Shown here piece after piece: positions 1 to 18,086 of a DNA stretch of 64,000 nt (positions within the stretch are counted from its first letter, which is position 1; each line of letters opens with the position of its first letter). The DNA is from Phaeosaccion multiseriatum (taxonomy: Eukaryota; Ochrophyta, other classes). The notes beneath the pieces are model-generated. The model made no database searches. It was not told the origin of the DNA and worked only from the letters and a program-made list of their open reading frames with translations. Made by a program: the position numbers and the translations under genes. The stretch covers positions 4,836,001 through 4,900,000 of the forward strand of contig OZ218952.1 in assembly GCA_965112735.1 (NCBI GenBank). Direction: 5' to 3'.

Positions 1-542
1 CCTGTGATGCCCATCGCGAACGATTGAGCAGGGGAAGGCCCCTATTAGGCCTCAAAGGGGGGGGAATTTTGAACCTGCCCTTGATTGGGCCCCTTCTCTC
101 CTCCTGGCCCTATTCTAGACTGAAGACTTGGCGAAAGTCCAGCGGAATAGTCCCTGCGGAGGAGATGAAAGTCCTTTGGTCACATCACTAGCAAGCGAAG
201 TGGCAAAAAAAAAAAGGGAAGAGGAGAAATCTGAAATCCAGGGAAGGTGGAGGTTTGCGATTATTATACGCCGTTTCTTCCTTTCGCGGGTTGCCGTGAT
301 GGGTGAGGGATGAGGGGGGCTCATGAATTCAAGGAATGGCCTCAGATCTTCAGTAGAGATCTTCAGTAGCAATCGGTTCCCCGATGAGCGGCCTCAGAGG
401 CCTCAGAGGCCTCAGATCTTCAGCGGCCGGTCATTCAAAGGGAAACTGGCACACGCACGCACGAACACTCAGCTCCTCAATAGCTCAATAGCTCAATAAC
501 TCAATAGCTCAATAATAGCTCAATAGTGTAAAAAAGGAAAGC
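1..542. other. Left-edge non-coding stretch
   Basis: I see no convincing coding region here. The short open frames have no recognisable domain and no splice signals. The stretch holds a small cluster of CTCAATAG-type repeats (about 472-550) and short direct repeats of GGCCTCAGA and GATCTTCAG (about 340-425). It lies just downstream of the carboxylesterase stop codon, so part of it is probably that gene's 3' UTR. Confidence 0.5.
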
Positions 543-7193
<6,651 letters not shown>

Positions 7194-7385
7194 TGGCCCA
7201 GAAGATGCACGAGCTTAGCCCCTAAGACGCCATGTAGATCCCATGTGCAATGGAGAAGAGAGGAGGAAAGGGGATCGAAAGGGACGAGATTGGAAGATAT
7301 GCGTGTTGGGTCTCCAGAGTCATCTCACAGATGGCTAGCATCTGTATTTTCTCCCTCTTCCTCCCCCCTCCCATCCGACTCTCCC
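7194..7385. promoter_or_regulatory. Short divergent promoter region, carboxylesterase / ENY2
   Basis: Only 192 bp separates the two predicted start codons, which face away from each other, so both promoters must lie in or near this segment. I see no clear TATA box; assignment is by position only. Confidence 0.4.
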
Positions 7386-7838
7386 ATGAGCTTCTTTGCT
7401 CAGAGACCACCGGGAAGAGTGGACACCCAGCAGAGGGAGGCGGAAGTCAAAGATGAGGTGGCCAATATAAGTGAGAGGTGAGGAAAGGGGGAAAAAAGGA
7501 AAGCAAGGTGAGGCGAAACTGTCGCGCCCCCCCTCTCACCCGCTCTGCGTGGTTCTCACCAAACGCGCGCACGCTGTGTTCTGTTTTGCAGAATCGCTCT
7601 GGAGCTGAAGGAGAGGATGGTGAAGGAGGGAAAAAAGGAGGCCCTGAAGGTCCACTTCAAGGGGGTTATGAAAGAACGGGGCGACTTCAACCTATCGGCC
7701 TCGGAGCTTGTGCGAGCCCTAAGGGAGCAGGGGAAGCCTCTAGTCCTCTCAAGGAGCTGCAAGAGGATCTTAGCAGAGAGGGCTGGGGCAGCGGCAGCTG
7801 CCTCAATACGTGCATCCCCCTCCCCCTTTTCTCCTTGA
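7386..7838 (+). CDS. ENY2: ENY2/Sus1-like transcription and mRNA-export factor
   Basis: Small subunit shared in other eukaryotes by the SAGA deubiquitinase module and the TREX-2 mRNA-export complex at the nuclear pore. Two exons, 7386-7477 and 7592-7838, joined by donor GTGAGG and acceptor TTTTGCAG with matching phase, give about 112 residues; ENY2 proteins are usually about 100. The helical core matches the family pattern: EALKVHFKGVMKERG, then SELVRALREQGKPLV, then a short Lys/Arg-rich helix. After GKPLV the in-frame sequence is LSRSCKRIL; the alternative frame reads PLKELQEDL, which also looks family-like, so a one-base error near 7742 is possible. It is divergent from the carboxylesterase and convergent with RPB3. 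Confidence 0.72.
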
Positions 7839-8790
7839 TGACCATAGCCGCGATGGACCACCCGATTCGAGCGATTTTATTGAAGGCGCGGGTTGCCAGC
7901 ACCTACACGATCTTGATGGCTGCAGTCGCAGGGAGTGCACGCAGCGTGAAGTGGCGCTCATGGGGCGCGCGGCGCTAGACCGCAGCGGTGCGGCCCATCG
8001 CCTCCTCACCACCAAAGAACGTGGCTGGGAAGAGAGGAGGCAGAGAGGCGGGGAGAGGCGAGAGATCGGCAAGACAGGCACAGAGAGGTGCCCGGCACTT
8101 GGTCCTCAGTGGACGCCACCGTCCTCTCATCATCTCGCTACTTGTGACCCTTTGACTCTCGTCTCGCTCAGAGCTCAGAGGGCACCACTGGCCACCAGCA
8201 CCAAGCGATGGAAGTGATCGCACACTGGTGGGCATTTGCATCATGAGCAGAGGCGAAGTATAGCATGCACCATCGTCCGTGCCGGGACAAGTGTGCGGGC
8301 TATACTTTGGTCTAGCTCATGATGCAAATGTCCACGTGTCGGGCATCAGCGAGTCGTTCGTGCTGTGATGTATCAGCGAATCGTTCCTGCGTGATGACAC
8401 CCAACCACTACCCTGTGCGTACTTGGAGCGGCGAAGGGCTGGGAGGGGGGGGCTGTGGGTCCTCTCCCCCGCGGAGGCAGGACGTCGAGCTGCGCATGGT
8501 GCGAGGCAGAAGAGGGGGGCGGAGAACTGTTGTCTGGTCTCGCTCTTTTCTTTTCACCTTCGACCCCCTCTCGCTCTTGGTATGAATGTGGTTCGCAAAG
8601 GGGCCGGCAAGAAGAGGCAGGAACAGCAAACTTGTCCTGCATTATTTAAAGACATATTCTAACAGAAAAGAAGAAGGGATGTTGCCCGCCCCCCCCCCTG
8701 CCGTCCCTGCTTCCGACTGATCTAGGGCTGCCACTGAATCACCAACCTGCCGCGCCTATTGCGCCCCCTCCCCTCCCACTCCCCCTTCTA
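7839..8790. other. Convergent spacer between ENY2 and RPB3
   Basis: No gene recognised. It contains the imperfect hairpin at 8228-8335. Just after the hairpin, about 8341-8395, is a short imperfect direct duplication around ATCAGCGA.TCGTTC. Open frames here show no splice-consistent or domain-bearing product. Confidence 0.5.
8228..8335. repeat. Imperfect inverted repeat / long hairpin
   Basis: The arms 8228-8264 and 8299-8335 are reverse complements except for one mismatch near the base and an 8-base internal asymmetric region. The outer stem contains CATTTGCATCATGAGC paired with GCTCATGATGCAAATG, the inner stem AGTATAGC paired with GCTATACT, around a loop of about 34 bases. The size resembles a precursor of a small RNA, or a very short MITE. 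No coding frame is needed to explain it. Confidence 0.75.
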
Positions 8791-10890
8791 TTATGCCGCA
8801 GCGAGGTCCCTGATTTGCATGAGCTCAGTGCGAAGCATCTGCAGCTTCTTGGATATCACCTCCAGCCCCTGAGGGAGGGAGGGAGGGAGGTAGGGAGCGG
8901 GGCAGGAGAGAGTGTGAGTCACGGACGCGGACAGACACTGTGGTACCTTCGGTAGCCCTGACAAACTCACAGATCATTACCAACTCTCTTAGCCCTGACA
9001 AACTCACAGATCATTACCAACTCTCTTAGCCCTGACAAACTCAAACTCACAGATCATTACCAACTCTCTTGGCCGACAGATGCGTTAACTCCATCACGAT
9101 GTGTACACACAAACACCCAACCCAACCCCCCAAGCACACCCACCTGAATGACAACGTCTTCCGCGCTCATGGAGCCATTGGTCTCCACCGAGAAGATGAA
9201 GCGGTCCTCGCTGTGCCTCACAGACACTGCGTTTGTGTCCTCCTTGCGGGCCTTGAAGCTCTCCGCCAGGTACACGCAATCCAGGCAGTACATGCACATC
9301 TCGGGGTTCTTCACCACGAGGTGGCCTAGGCGGTCCATCTCGTACACCTGCGGTCGTTGGTGATACGGTGAGGACAGGCCACAGGAAGGGCGGCAGTTGG
9401 TTATACAGGAGGAGCAGAAGCAGGAGGAGGAGGAGAAAGAGAAAGCGGAGGAAGATCCCCAATGAGCATACTGATGTGACTTCAAGGAGCGTACTGATGT
9501 GTCCTCTTGACTTCAGGGTGGTCCTGGCCGCTGCCACGGACAGGGGAGGGCGGCTGCTACCTACACGCGATGCCCTCCAGCCCCACCACACCAGCCCCAG
9601 ACGGATGGACGGGACGCACAGCACGCACCTTCGTCGGGCAGCTGGCGCACAGCTGCTCCCTCTGCTCAACGCTGAGCTTGTCCGCCTCCTCCTTGTTGAC
9701 CGTCACGATGGGGTCGAACTGGTACGTTGCCACCGCGCAGGGGCTCCACTTGGCATGCTCCTTGCCGATGCCCTTCTTGGCGATGGCGGTGAGCTGAATG
9801 CACTGCCCCTTGCTGAGCTTGGCTATGGTGATGCCTGTGTCCTGGATGTGGTCAAGGTCGTCGCTAGCAGTGAACTTCACGGGGTCCACGCGCGTGTCCT
9901 GGCAGCGCAGGTGGGCAGAAGTGACGACAATGGGCGTGTCCTTCTCGTCCTCCTCCGTGCGGTGCTTGGCCATCTCCTCGTAGCTGGCGTCCAGCGTTAA
10001 AGTCACACTGTGTGTGGTGGTGTGTGGGGCGTTGGTTTGGTTGGGCATCGAGGAGGTTTGGTTGGGCATCGAGGAGGGGGAGGGGGAGGGGGCAGTGTCA
10101 GAGTACATTCCGATGGTGTGGGTGTGTAAGGGGGGGGGGTTGCCTTGTGGATGGGCGGGAGGAAGGGAGTCTTTTCGTCGGCCGGGCTCAACCGGTGTTG
10201 AGACAAATCGATGTTCGACACTGGATATCGATCTCTATATCGCTGGTACATATCTGTTCACTTCTCTTTGTACTCTATGTAGCTAATAAGACGCTTTCCC
10301 ACAACCCGTACACTCCCGTTGCTGAGCGTTGCTGTGCTTTGCATTGGCGGGCATCGGGGGGAGCAAGAGGCCCTCCCTTCCCCTCCTTTGTCTCATCTCA
10401 CACCAGGCAAGGCAAGGGGCAGCCATCGAATCGATCTAGCGTGTGCCTCCATCGCCCTGTCCATTGATTCAACCGCCCAGCGTCCATTGGTTCACGCATC
10501 CCGGACGACTTGCCTGTCCCTCTTCCTTTCCTCTCTCCAGCCAACCAATCAAACAAGCCGTCTGCCAAGAGACCAAGGGAGACCGCCCGCCCTCTCTCAC
10601 CTGCACTTCTGACAATGGTCCTCGCAGTCGCAGTCAAAGTTGAACTCAAAGTCCGCCCCTGGCACCGTCCTCAGCGGAATGAGGCCCAATCGGTGCGCCA
10701 AGAACTCGTCCTGCAAGGCGCTGCTGTTCTGGTAGATGGTGATTAGGTCCATGGCCATCACCGGCACCTCTGCGATCATCACGCGCCGCAGAGCATTGGC
10801 CACGCTCGTGTCCGTGTCGCTCAGCACGAACTTTACAAAGTCATCACGCAGCTCCTTAATCTCTACCTTCGGCGCACGGATATTAGGCAT
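8791..10890 (-). CDS. RPB3: DNA-directed RNA polymerase II subunit RPB3
   Basis: Core Pol II subunit that pairs with RPB11 in the alpha-like assembly platform; nuclear. Exons 10890-10601, 10007-9629, 9347-9144 and 8868-8791 join in phase to give 316 residues, within the usual RPB3 range. The N-terminus has the family block VANALRRVMIAEVPVMAMD and DEFLAHRLGLIPL, followed by the zinc-binding CDCEDHCQKC motif. The middle exon carries the alpha-like insert domain, and the C-terminal exons carry the second dimerisation part (GSMSAEDVV...) and a short helix ending in DLAAA. Start is the first Met of the conserved N-terminus. The gene is head-to-head with TRAPPC10. Confidence 0.95.
8960..9071. repeat. 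Triplicated 37-bp direct repeat in RPB3 intron
   Basis: Three near-identical copies of a unit starting AGCCCTGACAAACTCACAG and ending CAACTCTCTT lie in the last RPB3 intron. The third copy has a small internal insertion. Confidence 0.85.
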
Positions 10891-11181
10891 GCCAGCCTCC
10901 CTCTATTCGACGCCCCTCGCGCCGGAGAAGGGGGGGGGGGGCTGCCTCTCTACTGCCAAGGCGACTCCGCCAGAGGAGAGCAGGAGGGAAAGAGGGGCAT
11001 CAACTCCTTTCGATGGCCGCTTTTCCTGACGAGGAGCCACTGCTTGCTGCTCACGTTGCTTCCCTTACTTGTGAAGCCAGATGATGATATCGCCGATCTT
11101 ACGTAACTTGTTGACTTACTGATCCTGGGCGACAAACAACGCCGTCGGGCTTGCGGATCAGTGCAGGCAAGAGGGTGAGGC
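10891..11181. promoter_or_regulatory. Divergent promoter region, RPB3 / TRAPPC10
   Basis: A 291-bp segment separates two outward-facing start codons. It must hold both transcription starts if the chosen Met codons are right. A poly-G run sits at 10930-10941. No canonical TATA element was recognised. Confidence 0.4.
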
Positions 11182-14100
11182 TTGGCTGTACGTGGTGGCC
11201 TTGCTGCTACCGCTGCTGCTTCTCCTACTCGCGACGCTGCTCCACTAGCGCGAAACATGGAGAAGGAGGCAGCCGCGCTGGTCCTGGAGGCAGCACCTTC
11301 CTCTCCATTTTCAGCTTCTGTCTCACCTACTGCCAAGGAGGCCTCTTTAGCCAGGGCTGCGGCAGCTGCAGCGGCTGCCGCAGTCTCGCCTTCTGATCGA
11401 TCCAGGCCCCCTTCGCCTGCGGTGGATGACGCCGACGCGCCTCCTCCTCACCCTCCTGCCCTCCCTCCGAGGGACAAAAATGCCACCTCCCCTCCACCGA
11501 CAGGCAGCAGCAGCAACGGCGGCAGTCGGCAGCCGACGCCAACCGCAGCAGGAGGGGGAGAGGACGGGGGGCAGAAACCGAAGGTTGTGGTCGACGATGA
11601 TGACAGCGACATGCACATGCCAGTCCTCCGCTTGTTCGACCCGGAGCAGCTGTGGGGATACGTCGAGCTTCCTCTGCAGCTGTACATGCCCCTGCGCAAT
11701 CTCACGCTCAAGAGCTCCATGACCGACGCCCCCATCCTCATTGAGGAGCTGCCTGTCAAGTGGATCGTGCACCGCTCGCAGGCCTCGCAGCGGCTCGCCA
11801 TGAAGGCCTGCTCCCCGCCTTCGGAGTGGCACAAGGCGCCCTTCGCCCACATTTACCTCATCACCGCGGAGAGCCAGGAGCACTACAAGAGCAGCGTCAG
11901 GCCAAAGCTCAGGGAGTGGGTGGACGGCATCAACGAGCGCGTGCACGGCGGCTGGCTCATCGTCTACGTCAACTTGTCCAGCGGCCCCAAGCAGGCCGAC
12001 ACCGCCGAGCAGGCGGACATGCACAGCAAGGTCTACAGCTTGCTCAGCGCAGACTTCAATTCCCGCTCCCCCGGCGACAGGAGCAGCTTCGTGACCTTGC
12101 TCATGGGGGATAGTGAGAAGCGGACCTCCTCTCCGCGCAAGACAGCAGATGGCGCCGCCGACGGTGGGACCGGTGCACCGAGGTCAGGCACCGCCGTGTG
12201 TGGGGGGGTACGGGTGGTGTCATGCCAGCCACCTTCTCTCTGTGTCCATCGTGTGTGCAGGTGTCTTGTTTGGGGCTGGTTGGCCCCTGGTTGGACTTGG
12301 ACCTTCTTGACCCGCTTTGCATCTCTTGCATCACAGTACCCACCACCCCATTGGAGCGAATGACTGACTGACTGACTAACTGACTCCGCGGCCCCCCACC
12401 CCCTCCTCCCCCAGTGACGGCAAGAAGCCCGCCCCGAGCATGCGGCACTTCCCCCGCCAGTGGACAGACGACCTCATGGCCAAGCTGGGGCAGACAGTCG
12501 TGGAGACCTTCGACGTGAAGCGTATGCTCTTCGAGGAGGAGCTCAGGCGCCTCGAGTCCAAGCGTCAGACGAGCGCCTGGGACTTCTCCACCTTCTTCGT
12601 GGTGAAGGAGGGCCTGGCGCTGACGTACCACTCGCTGCAGCTGCCCGGGGAGGCCCTAGTCAAGTATCAGGAGCTGGCGGTGCACATTATGGAGGTGTGT
12701 GTGTGTGTGTGGGGGGGGGGGGGAGGGGTGTGCTTGTGTGTGTATGGGAGAGAGAGACTGGATACTCTGTGGCTGAAGCATTCTCGAGACGGAGAGGACG
12801 GCACGCCGTATTTCTATTGGTCTCCTGTGAGTAATCGCTCGACAAGGGTTGTCGGACTGGAGTCCCTCGCTTGCAACCCCTTCCTTTCCGCGACTGGATT
12901 GACTTCCCTCTCCTCTCACCCTCTCTCTCATCCCACGCCATCGTCACAGGTGGGCGATGACCTTGTGGCAGAGGAGAAGAAGAACACGGACGCGGAGAAA
13001 CTGATGCTGGGTCTTCCCTCCGCCGTCGCCACGGGCCAGAGGGACACCAGCGCGGGGGCGGGGGTTTCGAACGGCTTCTTCGGGAGGTGGGGGGCGGACG
13101 ACAGCGCCGACAGCGGAGGAGGAGGGGGAGTGGTGGCAGGGGGTTCGGAGGTGCCCTCTGTGTTGGACTACTCGAGGCTGCGCTTCCGGCAGCGGCTCAA
13201 GGCCAACCAAGTGGCCAACACCGTGCTGGAGATGCAGCTGTACATCTTCGTGAGGGAATGCGACCTCTTCTTCGACCTGCACAAGCCCGACGATGTGGCC
13301 AAGTGCGCGCTGGCCTTCATCCCGGCCTACTATACTGAGCTGTCGGTCATGCCAGGCCTGTCGGGAGGGAGCGTGGAGCTGTGGGCCGTGAAGGCATGCT
13401 GGGATGTCACTAAGGGGCTCATGCAGTACTGGAAACAAAGGGACGCAGATCGAGCAGCCGAGGCGGATGAGGCCGCTGCCTTGGAGGAGGCTCGGGGCGG
13501 GGGGGGCAATACTGCTGCTGCTACTGCTGCTGCAGAAGGAGGAGGAGGAGGAGGAGGAGGAGGGGGCGCGCCTGGAAGGGAGAGGGCAACAGCAGCAGCA
13601 GCAGCAGGAGGAGGAGGGTCCAACAGGGCACGCTCGCTCTCTCCCAGGCACACCAAGGCGTCCGCGGCGGCTGCCGAGAAAGTGGCCCAGAGCAAGGCGA
13701 AGGAGGCCAAGAAGGACCTCGTGGCGTCGGGCAAGCTTGCCGTGCTGCTCTCCTTCGCGGCGGCGAGGCTCAAGGCCTACGCCAAGAGACTGTACGGCTC
13801 AGAGACGCTGGCGGCGGAGTCGGGGCTGTGGTCGCTGCAGCGCTACGGCCTCATACCGTATCTTCAGAGGTGGACGCCGCCCCCTCGGGGAGGGACGGGA
13901 GAACGAGGAGGAGGAGGAGGAGGAGAGGGAGAAGGGCGAGTCATGTTTTGGGATAGTGACAACGAGGGAGAGGAGCTGCAAGCGTGGACAGGGAGGGAAG
14001 ACGGCAGGAGTGGTAGCAGTAGCATCAATGTCGAGGGGCGTGATACTGGCCACGGTGATGGCAACCCGAACCCCATTCTCCGGCTGGCGACGGACGCCGC

Positions 14101-16841
14101 TCGGCCGTCCATCGTCTCGCTGGACCTCGCTTACCAGCAGCTCACGCTCGCGTGGGTGCAGCATCAAAAGAGGCTTGGCAGACGCCGATTTGTGTGCCAC
14201 ATGCAGCGCCTGAGAGCGGAGCAGTACCTGCACCTGGGGGAGTACAGCATGGCCGAGCAGCTCCTGGGGGGCAGCGATGTGCAGGGTGTGTTCGAGGCGG
14301 ACGGGGGGTGGAACGCGCCTTTGTTCTGGAGCCTGCACCGCCGGGCCATGTGCTACTGGGAGATGCGGCGCTGGGGCCCTTACGTCAAGTGCGTGTTGGG
14401 GATGGGGCAGGCGGCAGAGGGGCTGCTGCCGGTGGTGCCCACGGGGAACTCTTCTTCTTCGACGAGTAGCCGCAGCCAGGACGGGCTGTCGGCCATCGGC
14501 GGTCACAAAAACGTCAGCGGCGAAGAGGTGCTGCGCAGCTTGGCAGGGGACGTTGATGCGCTACTGCAGGGGGGGGAGGGGCCGCAGATGGCACTTGATT
14601 TGGACAGCGTGGGCACGCTCTCGTTGGCGATGGGTCCCTTGCACAGCAGCGCCCAACGAGAGGACAAGGCCGCACTGTTCCGGGCCATGAGCGCCGGCAG
14701 CACTGCGGCGGCCCCTCTCCTCTCTGCTGGGGCAGCTGGTGGGCCCACCACGAGCGGCGGGGTTGTCCCGCTCCGAGTGGGGCAGGAGATGGAGGTGACG
14801 TGTGAGCTGGACTTGTGGCTGCCGCTCCCCATTACCCTCAAGGATGTCGAGCTCACTCTCGCCCCCAGGGGGAGGAGCAGCAGTAGAGCCACAGAGAAGG
14901 CGAGGGAGAAGGAGGAGGGGGGCGGAGGTGGTGACACAGGAGCAGCAGGGACAGCAGCAGGGACAGCAGCAGGGACAGCACCAGGGGCGTCTCTATCGTG
15001 CTCTCTCTCCATGCGCAAGACGAGTGTCGTGGGCCGGCCTGCCCCTCCGGTCCCGCTGTGTCGAGCCTCCTTGGCGGAGGTGAAGCTTGAGCCTGGCCCC
15101 AACCGAATGCGCTTCCTCTTTGTGCCGCACACGGCCGGAGACTTGGAGCCCAAGAGCATGCGTGCCACATGGGGCAGCGTCACGCTCGAGAAAGAGTGGC
15201 CCCGGGGGGGAGGGGCAGAGGGCGGCGGCGGAGGCGATGGCAGTGGAAGGGTGGGTTGGGGTGGGCAGCAAGACAAAGCAGGGGATGGGCCATCATCCGA
15301 AGGCGGCGGCGGATCTCCTCGAGATGAAGCGGCGTTACAAGCACCGTTACCGTCACCTTCTTCTTCGTCTTGTTCTCCGCTGCTGCCGCTGCCGTCGCCA
15401 TTGGTGAATGTGCTGCCCTTCAAGCCCACCTCTGCAGTGTCCATCGTGGTGCCGCCCTTCCTCCCCGTGGGGCAGGAGGGGTTGTTGAAGGTGGTGCTGT
15501 CCACGGGCAATGATACGCTGCACGAGGGGGCTTTTGTCAAGCTTGCCCTCACTCCGGAGCTGCTCAGGCTCAGCGGCACCTCGCCCATACGGGCCACACG
15601 CAAGAAGAGAAAAGGCAGCAGTAGTAGTAGTAGTAGTAGTAGCAGTAGTAATACCAGTAGAGGGTGGTTCGGTGGCGGGGGTAAAGTGGACAACGGGGGC
15701 GGAGGAGCAGGCGACGATGTGCAGATCGAGGCCACCCCCTCAGCAGCGTGCACGGCGGGAGAAGCCACCCTTGCTCTTCCCTGGGAAAGGCTGGAGAGCG
15801 GAGAGGAGGTGGTCATGTCCATCCCCTTTGTCTCGCTCTCCTCCTCAACCTCAGCAGTTGGTCATACAGCATCTTCACATCGCTCCCCGACTAGATCCGG
15901 CAGGCGCCGCAGCAGCCCGGGAACGCCCTCCCTCTCTCCCCCACCCCCTGGAGGAGCCGGAGCCGGAACCGGAGCCGGAGCTGAATCAACGCCAACGAGG
16001 GCGGAAATGAACAGTCCTGCCCGCCGCCAGAGTCGCCAGGGCGTGGAGATGAGTGGGCCCAGGGCCAAGGGCAAGAGGATGGCAGTCGATGGGGGCGGGC
16101 AGGGCGGGCAGCAGTGGGGCGTGAATATGCTGGGAGCGGTGTCTGTGGAGCTCGTCGCTCGGCACAGCGGAGAGGACTCCGCGCCGGCGTTTACAGGGCT
16201 GCAGTGCGAGACGAGGGCGGCGGCGGTGGTCAACGTGTGCGAACCCTTCGTGGTGGAGCTCAGCAGCCGCATACAGCCGCAGCCACAGCAGTTGGTCGTA
16301 CAGCCTCAGTCGGCGCCGTCGACGAACCCCTTTGTGTTTGTACAAGGCTGTCTCACGTGCGGGGCGCCCATTCCGCTGCGGCTGTTGTCGTACGCGTGCC
16401 ATTTGAGGGCGGACTTGGAGGCGGTGGACGACCCCAACAGCCTGCTCGAGGGGCAAGTGGTCAGACCAGGGCAGCAGGTGCGCGTCAGCCTCAGGGTAAG
16501 GGCGAAGGAGGGGGCAGGGGGAGGGGGGGGGGAGGATGGGGAGGAGGAGGGGGCGTCCTTCGGGCAGTTGCGGCTGGGCTACGCGATGGAGTGCTCGGAG
16601 GAGGGGGAGGAGGGGGGGCAGCCCCAGCCCCTGCGGACGGAGGCGGAGCACTCCTTCTCAGTGCAGCTCGAAGGGCTTGTGGCCCCCACCTTGCCCCCAG
16701 CCACCCTGTGCGTGACCCCCTTCATCGACTTGACGCCTGTTGCTGTATCACCAACTGTTGGTGGTGGTGTTGACGGTGAGGAGGACGACAGCCGGCGCCT
16801 AGTGACGGGCGAGCCTAGCAGCTTTGACCTGTGCATCAAGG

Positions 16842-16902
<61 letters not shown>

Positions 16903-17287
16903 GCAGCAAAGTGCGGCCTCTGCCTCCCTCCCTTCCCTGCTGGTGACTTACACCCTGCAGGTCAACCCCCTCGACTGGATGGTGGGCGGCAAGAGCAGAG
17001 CCACGGTGGAGTGTGTGCGCGTGGGCAGCGGCAGCAGCGAAGGCGATGGCTATGACGATGGCAGCTCACAGGCTCGGCTCCTCATGGGGCGGGTGGAGCT
17101 TATACCTCTGCGGTGCGGGCGGCTGTGTCTACCCAAGATCGGCGTGTCTGCCCCTGTGCCGTCGTCGTCGTCGTCGGATCCGCTGCGCAAGTTGGTGGTA
17201 TGGCCGCAGGCGGAGCGCCATGTGAGCGTGCTGGCCCCGGGGGAGGCGACGTGCTTGTACCACCTAAAGAGGCGGGACGTGGCCTAA
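11182..17287 (+). CDS. TRAPPC10: TRAPP II complex subunit TRAPPC10/Trs130-like
   Basis: Subunit of the TRAPP II tethering complex that acts with Rab GTPases in late Golgi and endosomal traffic. Exons 11182-12182, 12415-12694 and 12950-17287 join in phase to give about 1872 residues, longer than the roughly 1250 of animal homologues because of Gly-, Ala- and Ser-rich insertions. Family features: LRLFDP start of the conserved region (about residue 150), SPPSEWHKAPFAHIYLIT, EHYKSSVRPKLREWV, WLIVYV, then SMRHFPRQW and SAWDFSTFFVVKEGLALTY, FRQRLKANQ...LYIFVRECDLFF, and a C-terminal beta-rich region containing LQVNPLDWM. A poly-Ser run is encoded by AGC repeats at 16847-16899. An alternative start is the Met at 11257; the first 150 residues are low complexity. 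Further introns inside the third exon cannot be excluded. Confidence 0.88.
16847..16899 (+). repeat. (AGC)n trinucleotide coding for poly-Ser in TRAPPC10
   Basis: Pure AGC triplets in frame, giving about 18 serines near the C-terminal domain of the TRAPPC10 homologue. Confidence 0.95.
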
Positions 17288-18086
17288 GGGCGTGCCCTAG
17301 CTTAGCTTAGATCCTTGGCTTCTTGGGTAGCGAATTGCTCTCGTTGCTCGAGCTCCTTGCTCTTAAAGCTCAGGCACTTCATGCTGAGACCGTTGAGTAC
17401 AGATAGAAAATCAACCCCTGATACACTATCCGCTATCCGCTATCGCCGGCGCCAGCCGGCGGCACGCTATCCGCTATCGCCGGCGCCAGCCGGCGCGCTA
17501 TCCGCTATCGCCGTCGCAGCCGGCACGCTATCCGCTATCGCCGGCGCCAGCCGGCGCACTATCCACTATCGCCGTCGCAGCCGGCACGCTATCCGCTATC
17601 GGTCGGCGCCAGCCGGTGCGCTATCCGCTATCGGCCGGCGCCAGCCGGCGCGCTATCCGCCGTGTATCAGGGGTTGAAGAAAAAGTAAAGACGTTTTGAA
17701 AGAGGATGGCACTTGACGGGAGAGGATGGCACTTAACACTTGAGGAAAGAATTTTTTTTTTTTATATTATAAGAACACACCAAGCCCTATTGCAGCTATT
17801 AGCAGCCACGCTGCTGAGTTTCAAGGAGGGGGAGGTGAGAGACGGCTGCGGTCTCCCCGGCCTGCAGCAGGGAGCAGCAGCCCCAATGCAAAACTAAAAT
17901 GCTCTCCCCTCCCACATCTTCTTCGTCTCCACCAACTGTCTGCCCTCTCTCTTTTTTACCCGCCTCTTGGATTATCGTCATTGCTTACGCCTACCTCCTT
18001 CTCGCTGTCTTTCTCCTCCTTATCGTCTTCCTGGCACCCTGCCTGGATCGATCAAATGTGGGATTCGATTAGAGGGTGACGGCAAG
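17288..18086. other. Spacer between TRAPPC10 and PFK-2/FBPase-2
   Basis: No gene seen. It contains the 3' UTR of TRAPPC10, the MITE-like element at 17405-17683, a short direct duplication of GAGAGGATGGCACTT at about 17701-17735, and an A/T run at 17750-17770. The promoter of the downstream gene probably lies in the right half. Confidence 0.6.
17405..17683. mobile_element. MITE-like element with terminal inverted repeats and minisatellite core
   Basis: Perfect 16-bp terminal inverted repeats, TCAACCCCTGATACAC at 17411-17426 and its reverse complement at 17662-17677, are flanked directly by the 6-bp direct repeat AGAAAA (17405-17410 and 17678-17683), as expected for a target-site duplication. 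The interior is about seven tandem copies of a 30-32-bp unit combining CGCTATCCGCTATCG with a GC-rich near-palindrome (GCCGGCGCCAGCCGGC). There is no open frame for a transposase, so it would be non-autonomous. It sits about 120 bp past the TRAPPC10 stop codon. Confidence 0.75.

Noticed and set aside
115-372. Small open frames on both strands at the left edge
   Set aside because: No homology pattern, no splice context, and they overlap each other; treated as chance frames.
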